From positions 1 to 64,000 of the forward strand of contig NZ_PIUM01000015.1 in assembly GCF_002845745.1 (NCBI RefSeq): a DNA stretch of 64,000 bases. The letters run 5' to 3'. The position numbers and the translations under genes are program-made. The notes beneath the pieces were generated by a model. The model searched no databases. It was not told the DNA's origin and saw nothing but the letters and a program-made list of their open reading frames with translations. Shown here piece by piece: positions 18,005 through 26,754 of the stretch. Source of the stretch: Telmatospirillum siberiense (GTDB lineage Bacteria; Pseudomonadota; Alphaproteobacteria; Rhodospirillales; Magnetospirillaceae). Positions within the stretch are counted from its first letter, which is position 1; the number at the start of each line of letters is the position of its first letter.

Positions 18005-18960
18005 CGACGCATCGCCGATTACCGGGGGCGCGCGGCTCGATGGCTGCCCTGGTGACCCCCTTCAAGAATGGATATATCGACGAGCGGTCGTTCCGTTTTC
18101 TCTGCGAGCGCCAAATCGAGCGGGGAACGGCCGCCCTGGTGGTTTGCGGGACGACCGGCGAGGTCTCGACCCTGGACCGGCGGGAGCAGACGCTGCTGAT
18201 CCGCTTGGCGGTCGATACCGCCGGGGGCCGCGTGCCGGTGATCGCCGGGGCGGGGTCGAACTGCACCGATACGGCTGTCGACCTGGTCTATCAGGCCGAA
18301 TGGCTGGGAGCCGATGGTGTCCTTTGTGTCGTTCCCTACTATAACCGCCCGACCCAGGATGGATTGTATCGCCATTTTCTGACCCTGCAGAGCAAGACCG
18401 ACCTGCCGCTTCTGCTTTATGACGTGCCGTCGCGGACCGGGGCCGGGCTGAGCCTGGAAACCATCTTGCGGTTGGCCGAACTGCCCAATATCGTCGGCCT
18501 CAAGGACGCGTCGGGCGATCCCGGCCGGACGGCGATCCTGCGCCGGCATCTGGGGCCGGATTTTCTCCTGCTGTCCGGCGACGACTCCAGTGCCGCCGCA
18601 GCTCTGGAATTGGGTGGCGACGGTTGCATTTCGGTGTCGGCGAACGTCGCCCCGGCGCTCAATGCCGCGCTCTATCGCGCCTGGGCCGAAGGCGATATGG
18701 AGCGCTTCCTGAAGTTGCGCGACTTGCTGGCGCCTCTTGCCGGAGCCTTGTTCGTCGAAAGCAATCCCATCCCGGTGAAATGGGCGTTGGCGCAGATGGG
18801 GCTGCTTCGCGATGAATTGCGCCTGCCCCTGACGACGCTGTCTTCCGACTGTGAGCCGGTCCTGCGCGCCGCGCTCGATGAGGTGATTTTCCACGAGGCG
18901 GAAGAGGCCGCGCGCATGCCCCGTCACCCCATGACGCCGAGGACCGCGACCGCCGCCTGA
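18001..18960 (+). CDS. dapA: Dihydrodipicolinate synthase family protein (DapA-like)
   Basis: 319 residues from GTG 18001, preceded by GGAGGGCGGG. A class I lyase TIM barrel with the complete DapA catalytic set: T51/T52 (CGTTGE), Y113/Y114 (PYYNRP), Y140, R145 (YDVPSRTG) and Schiff-base K168 (GLKDAS). It condenses pyruvate with aspartate semialdehyde for lysine and diaminopimelate. NPIPVKWAL near the C-terminus is DapA-like; about 25 extra C-terminal residues (EEAARMPRHPMTPRTATAA) are unusual. Neighbours are not lysine genes, so a related aldolase role is possible. Confidence 0.85.
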   Translation: MTTHRRLPGARGSMAALVTPFKNGYIDERSFRFLCERQIERGTAALVVCGTTGEVSTLDRREQTLLIRLAVDTAGGRVPVIAGAGSNCTDTAVDLVYQAEWLGADGVLCVVPYYNRPTQDGLYRHFLTLQSKTDLPLLLYDVPSRTGAGLSLETILRLAELPNIVGLKDASGDPGRTAILRRHLGPDFLLLSGDDSSAAAALELGGDGCISVSANVAPALNAALYRAWAEGDMERFLKLRDLLAPLAGALFVESNPIPVKWALAQMGLLRDELRLPLTTLSSDCEPVLRAALDEVIFHEAEEAARMPRHPMTPRTATAA

Positions 18961-19044
18961 CTCTTCCCTCCCCTCGCTTCGGGGTGGACAGGCCCGGCCG
19001 CTTCGGTTAACCACTTTTCCCAGGTTCGCAGGAAAGGGTTGGTC

Positions 19045-19914
19045 ATGAGTGTTCTGGGCATTATTGGCGGCAGCGGCGTCTATCAGATCGATGGTTTGGC
19101 CAATGTGCGATGGCAGAAAATCGACAGTCCCTTCGGCGCGCCGTCCGACGAGCTGCTGTTCGGCGACCTGGACGGACAGAAGCTGGTCTTTTTGCCCAGA
19201 CATGGCCGCGGCCATAAGATTCCCCCGTCCGAACTCAATTTCCGGGCCAATATCGATGCGATGAAACGGGCCGGGGTCACCGAGATCATCTCGGTGTCGG
19301 CCGTCGGTTCCCTGAAGGCCGAATTGGCGCCGGGCACCTTCGTTATCGTCGACCAGTTCATCGACCGGACCTTCGCCCGCAACAAGAGCTTCTTCGGAAC
19401 CGGGCTGGTCGCCCATGTCGGCATGGGCCATCCCGTCTGCGGCCGGTTGGGTGACGCCATCGCCGAGGCCGCGACCGAGGTCGGCATTGCCGCCAAACGC
19501 GGCGGCACCTATCTGGTGATGGAGGGGCCGCAATTCTCCACTCAGGCCGAATCCGAGCTCTACCGGACCTGGGGATGCGATGTCATCGGCATGACCAACA
19601 TGCCGGAGGCCAAGCTGGCCCGGGAAGCGGAGATGTGTTACGCCACGGTGGCCATGGTCACCGATTACGATTGCTGGCATCCCGACCACGACCATGTGTC
19701 GGTCGATGCCGTGGTCAAGGTTCTGCTGGAAAACGCCGACAAGGCCCGGGCCCTGGTCCGGGCCGTCGCGCCCAGGCTGCGCCATGGCCCCGAGATTTGT
19801 CCGCGCGGGTGCCATCGCGCGCTGGACAGCGCCATCATCACCCACGCCGATGCGCGCGATCCCGCCATGGTCGGCAAGCTCGATGCGGTGGCCGGCCGCG
19901 TTCTGAAGGGCTGA
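19045..19914 (+). CDS. mtnP: S-methyl-5'-thioadenosine phosphorylase
   Basis: 289 residues; splits methylthioadenosine into adenine and 5-methylthioribose-1-phosphate. Motifs: [29 protein letters not shown] (phosphate and ribose site), MEGPQFST and [21 protein letters not shown] 19045 has AGGAAAGG upstream. It is followed after 4 nt by mtnA, so product and next enzyme are linked. Confidence 0.94.
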   Translation: MSVLGIIGGSGVYQIDGLANVRWQKIDSPFGAPSDELLFGDLDGQKLVFLPRHGRGHKIPPSELNFRANIDAMKRAGVTEIISVSAVGSLKAELAPGTFVIVDQFIDRTFARNKSFFGTGLVAHVGMGHPVCGRLGDAIAEAATEVGIAAKRGGTYLVMEGPQFSTQAESELYRTWGCDVIGMTNMPEAKLAREAEMCYATVAMVTDYDCWHPDHDHVSVDAVVKVLLENADKARALVRAVAPRLRHGPEICPRGCHRALDSAIITHADARDPAMVGKLDAVAGRVLKG

Positions 19915-19918
19915 CGCC

Positions 19919-21028
19919 ATGAAAATCCATGGAACGCATCGCCGGACCATCTGGCTGGCCGAGGACGGCCGCGGCGTCGAGATCATCGATCAGACGCGCC
20001 TGCCCCACGAATTGGTGGTCATCCGTCTCGATACCCTTGAGGAGGCCGAGCGGGCGATCAAGGAGATGTGGGTGCGCGGGGCCCCCTTGATCGGGGCGGC
20101 GGCGGCTTATGGGGTGGCACTGGCACTGCGGAGCGATGCCTCGGACGCCCGGCTCGACGAGGCCTGCCGCCGGTTGCTGGCCACCCGTCCGACCGCCGTC
20201 AATCTGCGCTGGGCCCTGGACGACATGCGGGCCCGGCTGGCCGGGTTGGCTGTTTCCGACCGTCTGGCCGCGGCCTACCGGCGGGCGGCCGAGATCGCCG
20301 ACGAGGACGTGACGATGAATGCGGCGCTGGGCGGGCATGGCGCGGCGATTCTCGCCGAGCTTTGGAAAAAGCGGAAAGCGGCGGGGGCCTCGCGGCTCAA
20401 CGTGCTTACGCATTGCAACGCCGGCTGGCTGGCCACGGTCGACTGGGGTACGGCGCTGGCGCCGGTCTACAAGGCCGATGAGGCGGGCATCCCACTGCAT
20501 GTCTGGGTCGACGAGACCAGGCCGCGTAATCAGGGGGCCAGTCTGACCGCCTGCGAACTCAATTGGCAGGGGATCGCCCATACGGTGATCGTCGACAATG
20601 CCGGCGGGCATCTGATGCAGCATGGGCAGGTCGACGTCTGCATCGTCGGCACCGATCGGACGACGGCATCGGGCGATGTCTGCAACAAGATCGGCACCTA
20701 TCTGAAGGCTCTGGCCGCCCACGACAACGGCGTGCCGTTTTATGTCGGGTTGCCGGGGCCGACCATCGATTGGACCATCGAAGACGGGGTGCGCGATATT
20801 CCCATCGAGGAACGGGATCCCTCCGAGGTCACCCATATCAGCGGCCGGGGGCCGTCCGGCGAGCGTTTGACCGTGCAATTGACTCCTGACGGCAGTCCGG
20901 CGATCAATTACGGTTTCGACGTCACTCCGGCCCGGCTGGTCACCGGTCTGATCACCGAGCGTGGCGTTTGTCCGGCCTCATCCGTGGGGCTGCTCTCCCT
21001 TTATCCCGAAAAGCGAAACCATGTCTGA
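19919..21028 (+). CDS. mtnA: S-methyl-5-thioribose-1-phosphate isomerase
   Basis: 369 residues; isomerises methylthioribose-1-phosphate to methylthioribulose-1-phosphate. The eIF2B-like fold has the catalytic pair C166 (THCNAGW) and D246 ([19 protein letters not shown]), plus RGAPLIG for phosphate binding. The 3' end overlaps the aldolase gene by 8 nt. It is the shared second step of the methionine-salvage and shunt pathways. Confidence 0.95.
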   Translation: MKIHGTHRRTIWLAEDGRGVEIIDQTRLPHELVVIRLDTLEEAERAIKEMWVRGAPLIGAAAAYGVALALRSDASDARLDEACRRLLATRPTAVNLRWALDDMRARLAGLAVSDRLAAAYRRAAEIADEDVTMNAALGGHGAAILAELWKKRKAAGASRLNVLTHCNAGWLATVDWGTALAPVYKADEAGIPLHVWVDETRPRNQGASLTACELNWQGIAHTVIVDNAGGHLMQHGQVDVCIVGTDRTTASGDVCNKIGTYLKALAAHDNGVPFYVGLPGPTIDWTIEDGVRDIPIEERDPSEVTHISGRGPSGERLTVQLTPDGSPAINYGFDVTPARLVTGLITERGVCPASSVGLLSLYPEKRNHV

Positions 21029-21689
21029 AAACACCGTCCGGTCGACGACCCAACGCCTGTCCATCATCGACGCCTCCGTCCGTCTGGAGAAACTGGGGCT
21101 TAACAAGGGAACGGCGGGAAACATCAGTATCCGCTGGAACGGCGGTTTCCTGATCACGCCGTCGGGGATGGCCCCCCATCGCCTGCATCCCGAGGACATC
21201 GTCGCGGTCGACATGGACGGAAGCTGGCAGGGCGCTCGCAAGCCCTCTTCGGAATGGCGGTTCCACCGCGATATCTACGCGGCCCGGCCGGAAATCACCG
21301 CGGTGGTTCATGCCCATCCGTCGTTCTGCGTCGCCCTGGCCGTCCTGCATAAGGAAATTCCGCCTTATCATTATATGGTGGCCAAGGCCGGCGGACGCGA
21401 TATCCGTTGTGCGCCCTACGCCTCCTTCGGAACGCAGGCCCTGTCCGATTTCGCCATGACCGCTCTCGAAGGGCGCAAGGCCTGTCTTCTCGCCAACCAT
21501 GGGATGATCGCCACCGGCACGTCATTGGACGGGGCGATGGCGCTCGCCGTCGAGGTGGAGGAACTGGCCGAGGGCTATTGGCGGGCGTTGCAACTGGGTG
21601 AACCGATCCTGCTCAGCGACGAGGAAATGGCGTCCACCGTCGAGCGGTTCTCGGCCTATGGCGAGAATGCGCAGAAAGGTTCTCGCTGA
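21021..21689 (+). CDS. ald2: Class II aldolase, probable 5-(methylthio)ribulose-1-phosphate aldolase
   Basis: 222 residues, very like L-fuculose-phosphate aldolase: GTAGNIS, TPSG, SSEWRFH (catalytic Glu E78), zinc ligands H97 and H99 (VVHAHPS) and H160 (ANHG). Overlapping mtnA and following mtnP, it fits Ald2 of the Rhodospirillum rubrum DHAP shunt, which cleaves methylthioribulose-1-phosphate to DHAP and (methylthio)acetaldehyde. The alternative is MtnB dehydratase, which shares the fold. The FucA-type SSEWRFH and the absence of mtnC/mtnD nearby favour the aldolase. Confidence 0.82.
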   Translation: MSENTVRSTTQRLSIIDASVRLEKLGLNKGTAGNISIRWNGGFLITPSGMAPHRLHPEDIVAVDMDGSWQGARKPSSEWRFHRDIYAARPEITAVVHAHPSFCVALAVLHKEIPPYHYMVAKAGGRDIRCAPYASFGTQALSDFAMTALEGRKACLLANHGMIATGTSLDGAMALAVEVEELAEGYWRALQLGEPILLSDEEMASTVERFSAYGENAQKGSR

Positions 21690-21765
21690 TCCGTTCATGA
21701 CAGGCGGGGCCGCCGGGAGTAGGCTTCGCACACCCCTGTTTTTTCCATCCTTGGGTGAGAGGCCG

Positions 21766-22566
21766 ATGGCTCATCAGATCACGGGTATCGATCACGCGCG
21801 CATTGCCGTCGCCGATGCCGGGGCGGCGCGTCAGGCTTTTGTCCGCTTGGGGTTTTCCGTCGCGCCGGCGACGCGTGATGACGCCGCAGGGTTCATCCGC
21901 TTTGGAACCGATTATGTGGAATTGGCCGCTCCCGGCGATGCGGGGGGCGACAGCGAACGGTTGCGGCGAGCTCTTGCCGGGGCGGCCGGCCGATTGGCGG
22001 GATTGGGTTTGGTCAGCCGCGACTTGGCGGCATCCCGTCAGTCGCTGGTCCGCGCGGGGGTCGAGCCTCTGCCTCCGGTCGGGGAGGGGCTGATTTCGTC
22101 CATCGCCTTGCCCGACGGCTTGCCTCCAGGATTGTCGACGGAGCTTCGTTCCGTCGGAGGGGAGGCCGACGGCGGTTTTTCGGAATGGCGCGAGCATCCC
22201 AACACGGCCCTGGGGATCGTTTCGCTCACCGTGCTGCTCGATAACCCCGAAGCGGCGATCTCCGATTACAGCCGGCTTTTCGGTCCGGCGGCCTGTACGC
22301 CCACCGATGAGATGGTCACCGTCCATACCGGGCGCGGTCTGATTTTTCTGGTCAGCCCCAATGGTTTCGACGATTTGCACCCTGGTCTGGATCTTCGCCT
22401 GCCGGCGGCCCCGGCCATGGTTGCCTTGACCATCCGCGTCGCCGATCTCTCCCGGGCGGCCGATGTGCTGTCGGCCAACGGTGTGCCGGTGGCGCGCCGT
22501 GGCGGGCATCTGGGCATCCCATCCAGGGACGCCCTGGGGATCGGTCTGGAGCTGGCCGAGGCTTGA
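21766..22566 (+). CDS. VOC-superfamily (glyoxalase-like) protein
   Basis: 266 residues with two vicinal-oxygen-chelate halves: an N-terminal ITGIDHARIAVADAGAARQAFVRLGFSV and a second at about 150-265 (NTALGIVSLTVLLDNPEAAISDYSRLFG ... VALTIRVADLSRAADVLSANGV). It resembles the glyoxalase-like_3 group and could be an isomerase, a lyase or a binding protein. A possible metal His is H10; the full metal triad is not certain. It lies 76 nt after the aldolase on the same strand and may be co-transcribed, but a link to MTA metabolism is only positional. Confidence 0.75.
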   Translation: MAHQITGIDHARIAVADAGAARQAFVRLGFSVAPATRDDAAGFIRFGTDYVELAAPGDAGGDSERLRRALAGAAGRLAGLGLVSRDLAASRQSLVRAGVEPLPPVGEGLISSIALPDGLPPGLSTELRSVGGEADGGFSEWREHPNTALGIVSLTVLLDNPEAAISDYSRLFGPAACTPTDEMVTVHTGRGLIFLVSPNGFDDLHPGLDLRLPAAPAMVALTIRVADLSRAADVLSANGVPVARRGGHLGIPSRDALGIGLELAEA

Positions 22567-22775
22567 AAGCCGGGACGATCCCTGCGCTCACCGGAAAGCA
22601 GAGACGCCCATAGGCGCGAGGATAAACCCACGCCCGCTTTGCGGGAGAAACGCCGGTGCCCGCAAAGGATTGGTTCGTTTTTGGCTGGCGAACGACACAC
22701 TTTTCGTTACCGAAAAAAGATGTGCGAATGCCCCCGGGCATGGCCCGGGGGCGGCGATGAGCGAACCGATCCGAG

Positions 22776-24179
22776 TTATACGATCCGGAAGTTCTTGAAC
22801 TGCCAGGGGTCGGCGTTGTCGATATCCTCGGGGAACAACTGCCCGCGGTCGCGGAGCGGCGTCCAGTCGGAATAGGCGCCGACCACCGGACCCAGATAGG
22901 GCATGCAGATGCCGAGGATTCTCTCGAAGTCCAGTTCCTCGGGCTCTATGACGCCCGCGCGGGGATTCTCGATCGCCCACACCATGGCCGCCAGCACGGA
23001 AATGGTCACCTGCAGGCTGGTCGCGTTGTTGTGCGGGCAAAGCCCGCGCGCCTCGGCGGTAGACAGCTGCGATCCGTACCAATAGGCCCCTTTGGCGTGC
23101 CCCATCAGCAGGACGCCCAGTTCGTCGATGCCTCCCACGATGTCATCCGTCAGAAGGCGCTTGTTGGGCTGCATATGCCAGTTCTTGCCGGCCAGTTCGT
23201 GCAGCGACAGGACGGCGTCGTCACAGGGGTGATAGGCGTAATGCACGGTCGGCCGGAAGAGGACCTTCTTGCCATCGACGACGCTGAAATAGTCGGCGAT
23301 GGAGATCGCCTCGCCATGGGTGATCAGAAAGCCGTGAAACGGCCCCTCGATCGGGGTCCAGGTGCGGACCCGCGTGCTGGCGCCCGGCCGGTTGAGATAG
23401 ATCGCCGAGCCGCTTCCGAATTCGTGGCGTCCGCCATCGGGCGGGAAGGTTTTTTCGTGGCTGCCCCATCCCAGTTCGGACGGCTGGCAGCCTTCGCCGA
23501 CGAAGCCCTCGATCGACCATGTGTTGACGAATTCGCCGACCTTTTTCGGCGTGTTGGGAACCTGGGTGTCGCGTTCGGCGACATGCACCACCTTCACCGA
23601 CAGCTTGCGCATCAGTTCGCCCCAATCGGCGCGGCCGGCCGGCTTCGAAACCTCGAGGCCCGTGTCGCGGGCGAGATTGAGCAGGGCCTGCTTCAGGAAA
23701 TGCGAAACCAGTCCCGGATTGGCGCCATGGGTGATCACGGCGGTCGCCGCGCCTTCCGGGCGGCGCAGTTTCAGGGCTTCCTCGCGATAGGCGTAATTCG
23801 AGCGGAGCGACGGCGACAGCGTGGTGTCGGTATAGCCGCCGACCCATGGCTCGATACAGGTGTCCAGATAGAGGACGTCGCGGTCGCGGCAGAATTCGAT
23901 CAGCGCCAGGGACGAGACGTCGACGGACACATTGAGAAGAAAGTCGCCGGTGCTCAGCAACGGACCGAGGACGCGCCGATAATTCTCTCGCGTCAAAGGT
24001 TCCTTGATGAACCGGATGTCATATTCGCGAGCGATGTCGCGACCCCGATCCTCGGCCGTCACGATAGTGATCTTCGCCGGGTCGAGATCGATATGCCGCA
24101 GGATCAGCGGCAGCACTCCCTGCCCGATGCTGCCGAAACCGACGATCACCAGGCGTCCGCCAAATCTGGCGTATTTCAT
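22776..24179 (-). CDS. hss: Homospermidine synthase
   Basis: 467 residues from ATG 24179, which follows AGGGGGG. A saccharopine-dehydrogenase-like Rossmann start (GGRLVIVGFGSIGQGVLPLILRHI) and the Hss-typical segments LDTCIEPWVGGY, THGANPGLVSHF and HPCDDAVLSLHEL are present. It transfers an aminobutyl group from one putrescine (or spermidine) to another, using NAD+ as prosthetic group, to form sym-homospermidine, the main triamine of many alphaproteobacteria. It lies 46 nt after the decarboxylase gene and is probably co-transcribed with it. A longer start (24206) lacks a ribosome-binding site. Confidence 0.94.
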   Translation of the reverse strand: MKYARFGGRLVIVGFGSIGQGVLPLILRHIDLDPAKITIVTAEDRGRDIAREYDIRFIKEPLTRENYRRVLGPLLSTGDFLLNVSVDVSSLALIEFCRDRDVLYLDTCIEPWVGGYTDTTLSPSLRSNYAYREEALKLRRPEGAATAVITHGANPGLVSHFLKQALLNLARDTGLEVSKPAGRADWGELMRKLSVKVVHVAERDTQVPNTPKKVGEFVNTWSIEGFVGEGCQPSELGWGSHEKTFPPDGGRHEFGSGSAIYLNRPGASTRVRTWTPIEGPFHGFLITHGEAISIADYFSVVDGKKVLFRPTVHYAYHPCDDAVLSLHELAGKNWHMQPNKRLLTDDIVGGIDELGVLLMGHAKGAYWYGSQLSTAEARGLCPHNNATSLQVTISVLAAMVWAIENPRAGVIEPEELDFERILGICMPYLGPVVGAYSDWTPLRDRGQLFPEDIDNADPWQFKNFRIV

Positions 24180-24225
24180 CGCGATACTACCCCCCTTGTT
24201 CTGCAATTCTTCCCTCTAAAGCCTT

Positions 24226-25467
24226 TCAGGCCGCACGCATGGCGGCCGGTAGATAGCCGGGAGTCTCAAGCAAAGGCCGATCCTCGACCTCGACCGTCAA
24301 TGTCTGGTCGAAGCCGTTGAAACCGGTGCGCAGCGCCGTTCCATAGGCGCCGAGCTGGCCGATTTCGATCCAGTCTCCTTCCCGCGTGTCGGCCGGCAGC
24401 AGGAATGGTCCCTTCATTCGGTCCGCCGAATCGCAGGTGGGCCCGAAAAATTCGAAAGCGCGCAACTCGTCGTTCCGCTCGCCGCCGTCGGCTCCGATCA
24501 ACCGCACGGGAAAGCGGAATCCGATGGACGCTCCAGCGTCGGACAAGGCGCCATAGATACCATCATTTACATAAAGCGCACCGTTCTTCCGTGCGATGAC
24601 CCGGACCACGATGGATTCTCCGGGCGCGGCCAGGGCCCGCCCCGGTTCGCTCCACAGTCGGCAGGCCGCCGGGAGATTCAATTTTGCCACGCCCCTGTCG
24701 ATCGCCTCAATGAAGGCGTCCAGCGGCGGTGGTACCTCGGCGGGGTAGCTGACGGGAAATCCGCCGCCGACGTCGAGAACGTCGATATCCACTCCGGCCA
24801 TGGCGAGGACCTCGCCGGCCAGCGCCAGAGCCCGCTCATACGCTTCCGGCTCCAGGCATTGCGATCCCACATGGAAGCTGATGCCGATTTTTGGTGCCAG
24901 ATGCCGGCATTTCCGCAGCAGGGCGGCGGCCTCGTCGGGTGCCGCGCCGAACTTTCCGGACAGGTCGTAGACGGCTTTGCCTTTCGGCAGCGCAAGGCGG
25001 ACGATCAGGCCGAGATCGGTCGCGTCATCGGTTTCGGCGAGAATTTTGTCCAATTCCTCCGCCGCATCGAGAACGAAATCGCGCACTCCATACTGGAAAT
25101 AAGCCTGCCGGATGGCCGAGCGGGTTTTGATCGGATGCATGAAATGAATGACGGCGGCCGGGAAAAGGCCGCGCACCAACCGCACCTCGTTCAGCGACGC
25201 CGCGTCGAAATGACGCAGGCCACCTTTCCACAGGGCACGCAGGACCGCGGGCTGGGGATTGCATTTGACGGCGTAAAGCACGTCGCCGGAAAACAGTTCG
25301 ACGAAGCGGGCGGCCGATTCGGCCAGAACCCGGGGGCGCAGGCAATGCAGCGGATCGTCGGGCCGTTCGGTCAGCACCAATCGACTGACATCGGGCAGGA
25401 CGGGATATCTGCTCCGCCGCGCCCGGTCAACGGGTACTGCTGCGGCTCGGTAACGTACTACATTCAT
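24226..25467 (-). CDS. Ornithine/lysine decarboxylase, fold type III PLP enzyme
   Basis: 413 residues from ATG 25467. An alanine-racemase-fold decarboxylase with PLP lysine YAVKCNP, HVGSQ, GGGFPVSY, EPGRALAA and the C-terminal active-site loop GPTCDSADRM, as in eukaryotic-type ornithine decarboxylase. It makes putrescine for homospermidine synthase just downstream. ATG 25476 is possible, but GGGAG (25477-25481) is 9 nt from 25467 and touches 25476, favouring the shorter form. A long structured leader precedes it. Confidence 0.92.
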   Translation of the reverse strand: MNVVRYRAAAVPVDRARRSRYPVLPDVSRLVLTERPDDPLHCLRPRVLAESAARFVELFSGDVLYAVKCNPQPAVLRALWKGGLRHFDAASLNEVRLVRGLFPAAVIHFMHPIKTRSAIRQAYFQYGVRDFVLDAAEELDKILAETDDATDLGLIVRLALPKGKAVYDLSGKFGAAPDEAAALLRKCRHLAPKIGISFHVGSQCLEPEAYERALALAGEVLAMAGVDIDVLDVGGGFPVSYPAEVPPPLDAFIEAIDRGVAKLNLPAACRLWSEPGRALAAPGESIVVRVIARKNGALYVNDGIYGALSDAGASIGFRFPVRLIGADGGERNDELRAFEFFGPTCDSADRMKGPFLLPADTREGDWIEIGQLGAYGTALRTGFNGFDQTLTVEVEDRPLLETPGYLPAAMRAA

Positions 25468-25785
25468 CTCGGCCATCTCCCGAAGCGGCCCGGCTTCCGC
25501 CGGGTAAAAGTCGGAACCAGCGCGGCTCCGTCAGGGGCCGCGACCAAACGTCAAATCCAACAGTCATCAGCGTGCCGAAAGGGCGCGCAATGCCATTGCG
25601 TTCGACTTAAGTCAACTTCGGAAGTGCGGGGAAATCCTCGCGCGTTCCACAACCATGTCCACCTCCCTTTCGGGGACCGATCCACTGTCGACCGGAGACC
25701 AAAAAGGACGCCTGACCGTCGTAGCATAACCCAGGACTTCAAAAGTCCCTTGATATGGGCCATAGGCACGTGCGAGTGCGTCTGG
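25468..25785 (-). promoter_or_regulatory. Structured 5' leader of the ornithine decarboxylase gene (speF-type candidate)
   Basis: From the predicted start site near 25785 to the ATG there are about 320 nt with several hairpins: GGACTT/AAGTCC (25734-25748), a CCC-GAAA-GGG hairpin overlapping a Shine-Dalgarno (25663-25676), CGCAAT/ATTGCG (25586-25600), CGCGGC/GCCGCG (25521-25542) and CCCGGC-GGAA-GCCGGG (25489-25504) just before the start codon. A 14-codon ORF sits inside. A 'speF' RNA motif upstream of COG0019 decarboxylases is described in alphaproteobacteria; I cannot test membership without a covariance model. Confidence 0.6.
25612..25656 (-). CDS. Candidate 14-residue leader peptide upstream of ornithine decarboxylase
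   Basis: ATG 25656 to TGA 25612, encoding MVVERARISPHFRS. It is preceded by a strong GGGAGGTG Shine-Dalgarno. Three of fourteen codons are Arg, two of them AGG and CGA, which are infrequent in high-GC genomes; CGA is two codons before the stop. The position in an ornithine decarboxylase leader recalls the ornithine-sensing speFL arrest peptide of enterobacteria, but there is no clear sequence match and homology is not claimed. Confidence 0.45.
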   Translation of the reverse strand: MVVERARISPHFRS

Positions 25786-25791
25786 AGCGGA

Positions 25792-25833
25792 TATATACGC
25801 TGTTTTCCAGGCCGCGCAAGAGTGTTTCTTGCG
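25792..25833 (-). promoter_or_regulatory. Candidate promoter and palindrome for the decarboxylase operon
   Basis: Reading the - strand: TTGCGC (25819-25814), 16 nt, TATATA (25797-25792). A perfect 6-bp inverted repeat, CGCAAG-n7-CTTGCG (25815-25833), overlaps the -35 and could be an operator. It lies directly after the agmatinase stop at 25844, so it could also be part of that gene's 3' end. Confidence 0.4.
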
Positions 25834-25843
25834 GTGAGAACGA

Positions 25844-26743
25844 TTATTTCGCGGGGAGGTTTTGTGCCAGCAGGGAAAGATATTGCCAGGCGAGAGTGGC
25901 CGCCGCCAGAGAGGTGATTTCGGCCACGTCGTAGGACGGACTGACCTCGACCACATCCATGCCGACGAAATCGAGACCGACCAGACGCTTCAGAATGGCC
26001 ATCGCCTGCCAGCCGAACAGGCCGGCGATTTCCGGCGTTCCTGTGCCCGGCGCCTGCGAAGGGTCGAGGGCGTCGATGTCGAAGGAGAGATAGACGGGGC
26101 CGTCGCCCACGACGCCGCGGATGGTTTCCGCCACCGCTTTCGGTGTGCTTTCATGGACGGCTTCGGCCGAGAGGATGGTGACGCCCTTGCCTTCCGTCCA
26201 ATCCCACACATCGCGCGGCATCGGGGAGCGGATGCCGATCTGCACCATTCGGGCCGGGTCGACCAGCCCTTCGTTGATGGCGTGGTAGAAGACCGAGCCA
26301 TGTCCGTAGACCTGGCCGAAATTGTCCGGCCAGGTGTCGATATGGGCGTCGAAATGAATGAGGCCGACCGGGCCGGTCCGTTTCGTCAGGGCTCGCAAAA
26401 GCGGCAGGGTGACGGTGTGTTCGCCGCCCAGCGTCAGAAGGTGGGGAAAGGCCGAGGCCTGTTCTTCAATGAGGCGGAGGCTTTCCGGAATATCACCCAG
26501 GGCGATGGCGAAGTCGCCGACGTCGGCGAAGGGAAGGCGGGTCAGGTCGGCCCAGCCCGCCGGATTATCGCCATCGGTCAACATGCGGCTGGCATGGCGG
26601 ATGGCCAGGGGGGCGAAGCGGGCTCCCGGACGGTTGGTCACGCCGATGTCGAGGGGGATGCCGGCGATGCACAGGTGGGCGTCGGTGGGGGCCAGTTGGG
26701 TACCCAGGAACGTCGGGGCGACGGAGAAGGTCGGCACATGCAT
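25844..26743 (-). CDS. speB: Agmatinase family ureohydrolase
   Basis: 299 residues from ATG 26743. Binuclear Mn motifs are GGEHT, DAHIDTW and SFDIDALDPSQAPGTGTPE. It hydrolyses agmatine to putrescine and urea; guanidinobutyrase or a related guanidino substrate cannot be excluded from sequence alone. It starts 11 nt after the ychF stop, so the transcript probably runs rplY-pth-ychF-speB. Placement before ornithine decarboxylase and homospermidine synthase supports a polyamine role. Confidence 0.9.
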   Translation of the reverse strand: MHVPTFSVAPTFLGTQLAPTDAHLCIAGIPLDIGVTNRPGARFAPLAIRHASRMLTDGDNPAGWADLTRLPFADVGDFAIALGDIPESLRLIEEQASAFPHLLTLGGEHTVTLPLLRALTKRTGPVGLIHFDAHIDTWPDNFGQVYGHGSVFYHAINEGLVDPARMVQIGIRSPMPRDVWDWTEGKGVTILSAEAVHESTPKAVAETIRGVVGDGPVYLSFDIDALDPSQAPGTGTPEIAGLFGWQAMAILKRLVGLDFVGMDVVEVSPSYDVAEITSLAAATLAWQYLSLLAQNLPAK

Positions 26744-26754
26744 GACCGGGGACC

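Noticed and set aside
18961-19044. SAM-type riboswitch upstream of mtnP
   Set aside because: The gap is only 84 nt, with one small GC hairpin; no recognisable aptamer elements.
18019-19986. 655-codon open frame on the - strand opposite dapA and mtnP
   Set aside because: Spans two well-supported + strand genes and reads as low-complexity Gly/Arg/Gln; no start signal or domain.
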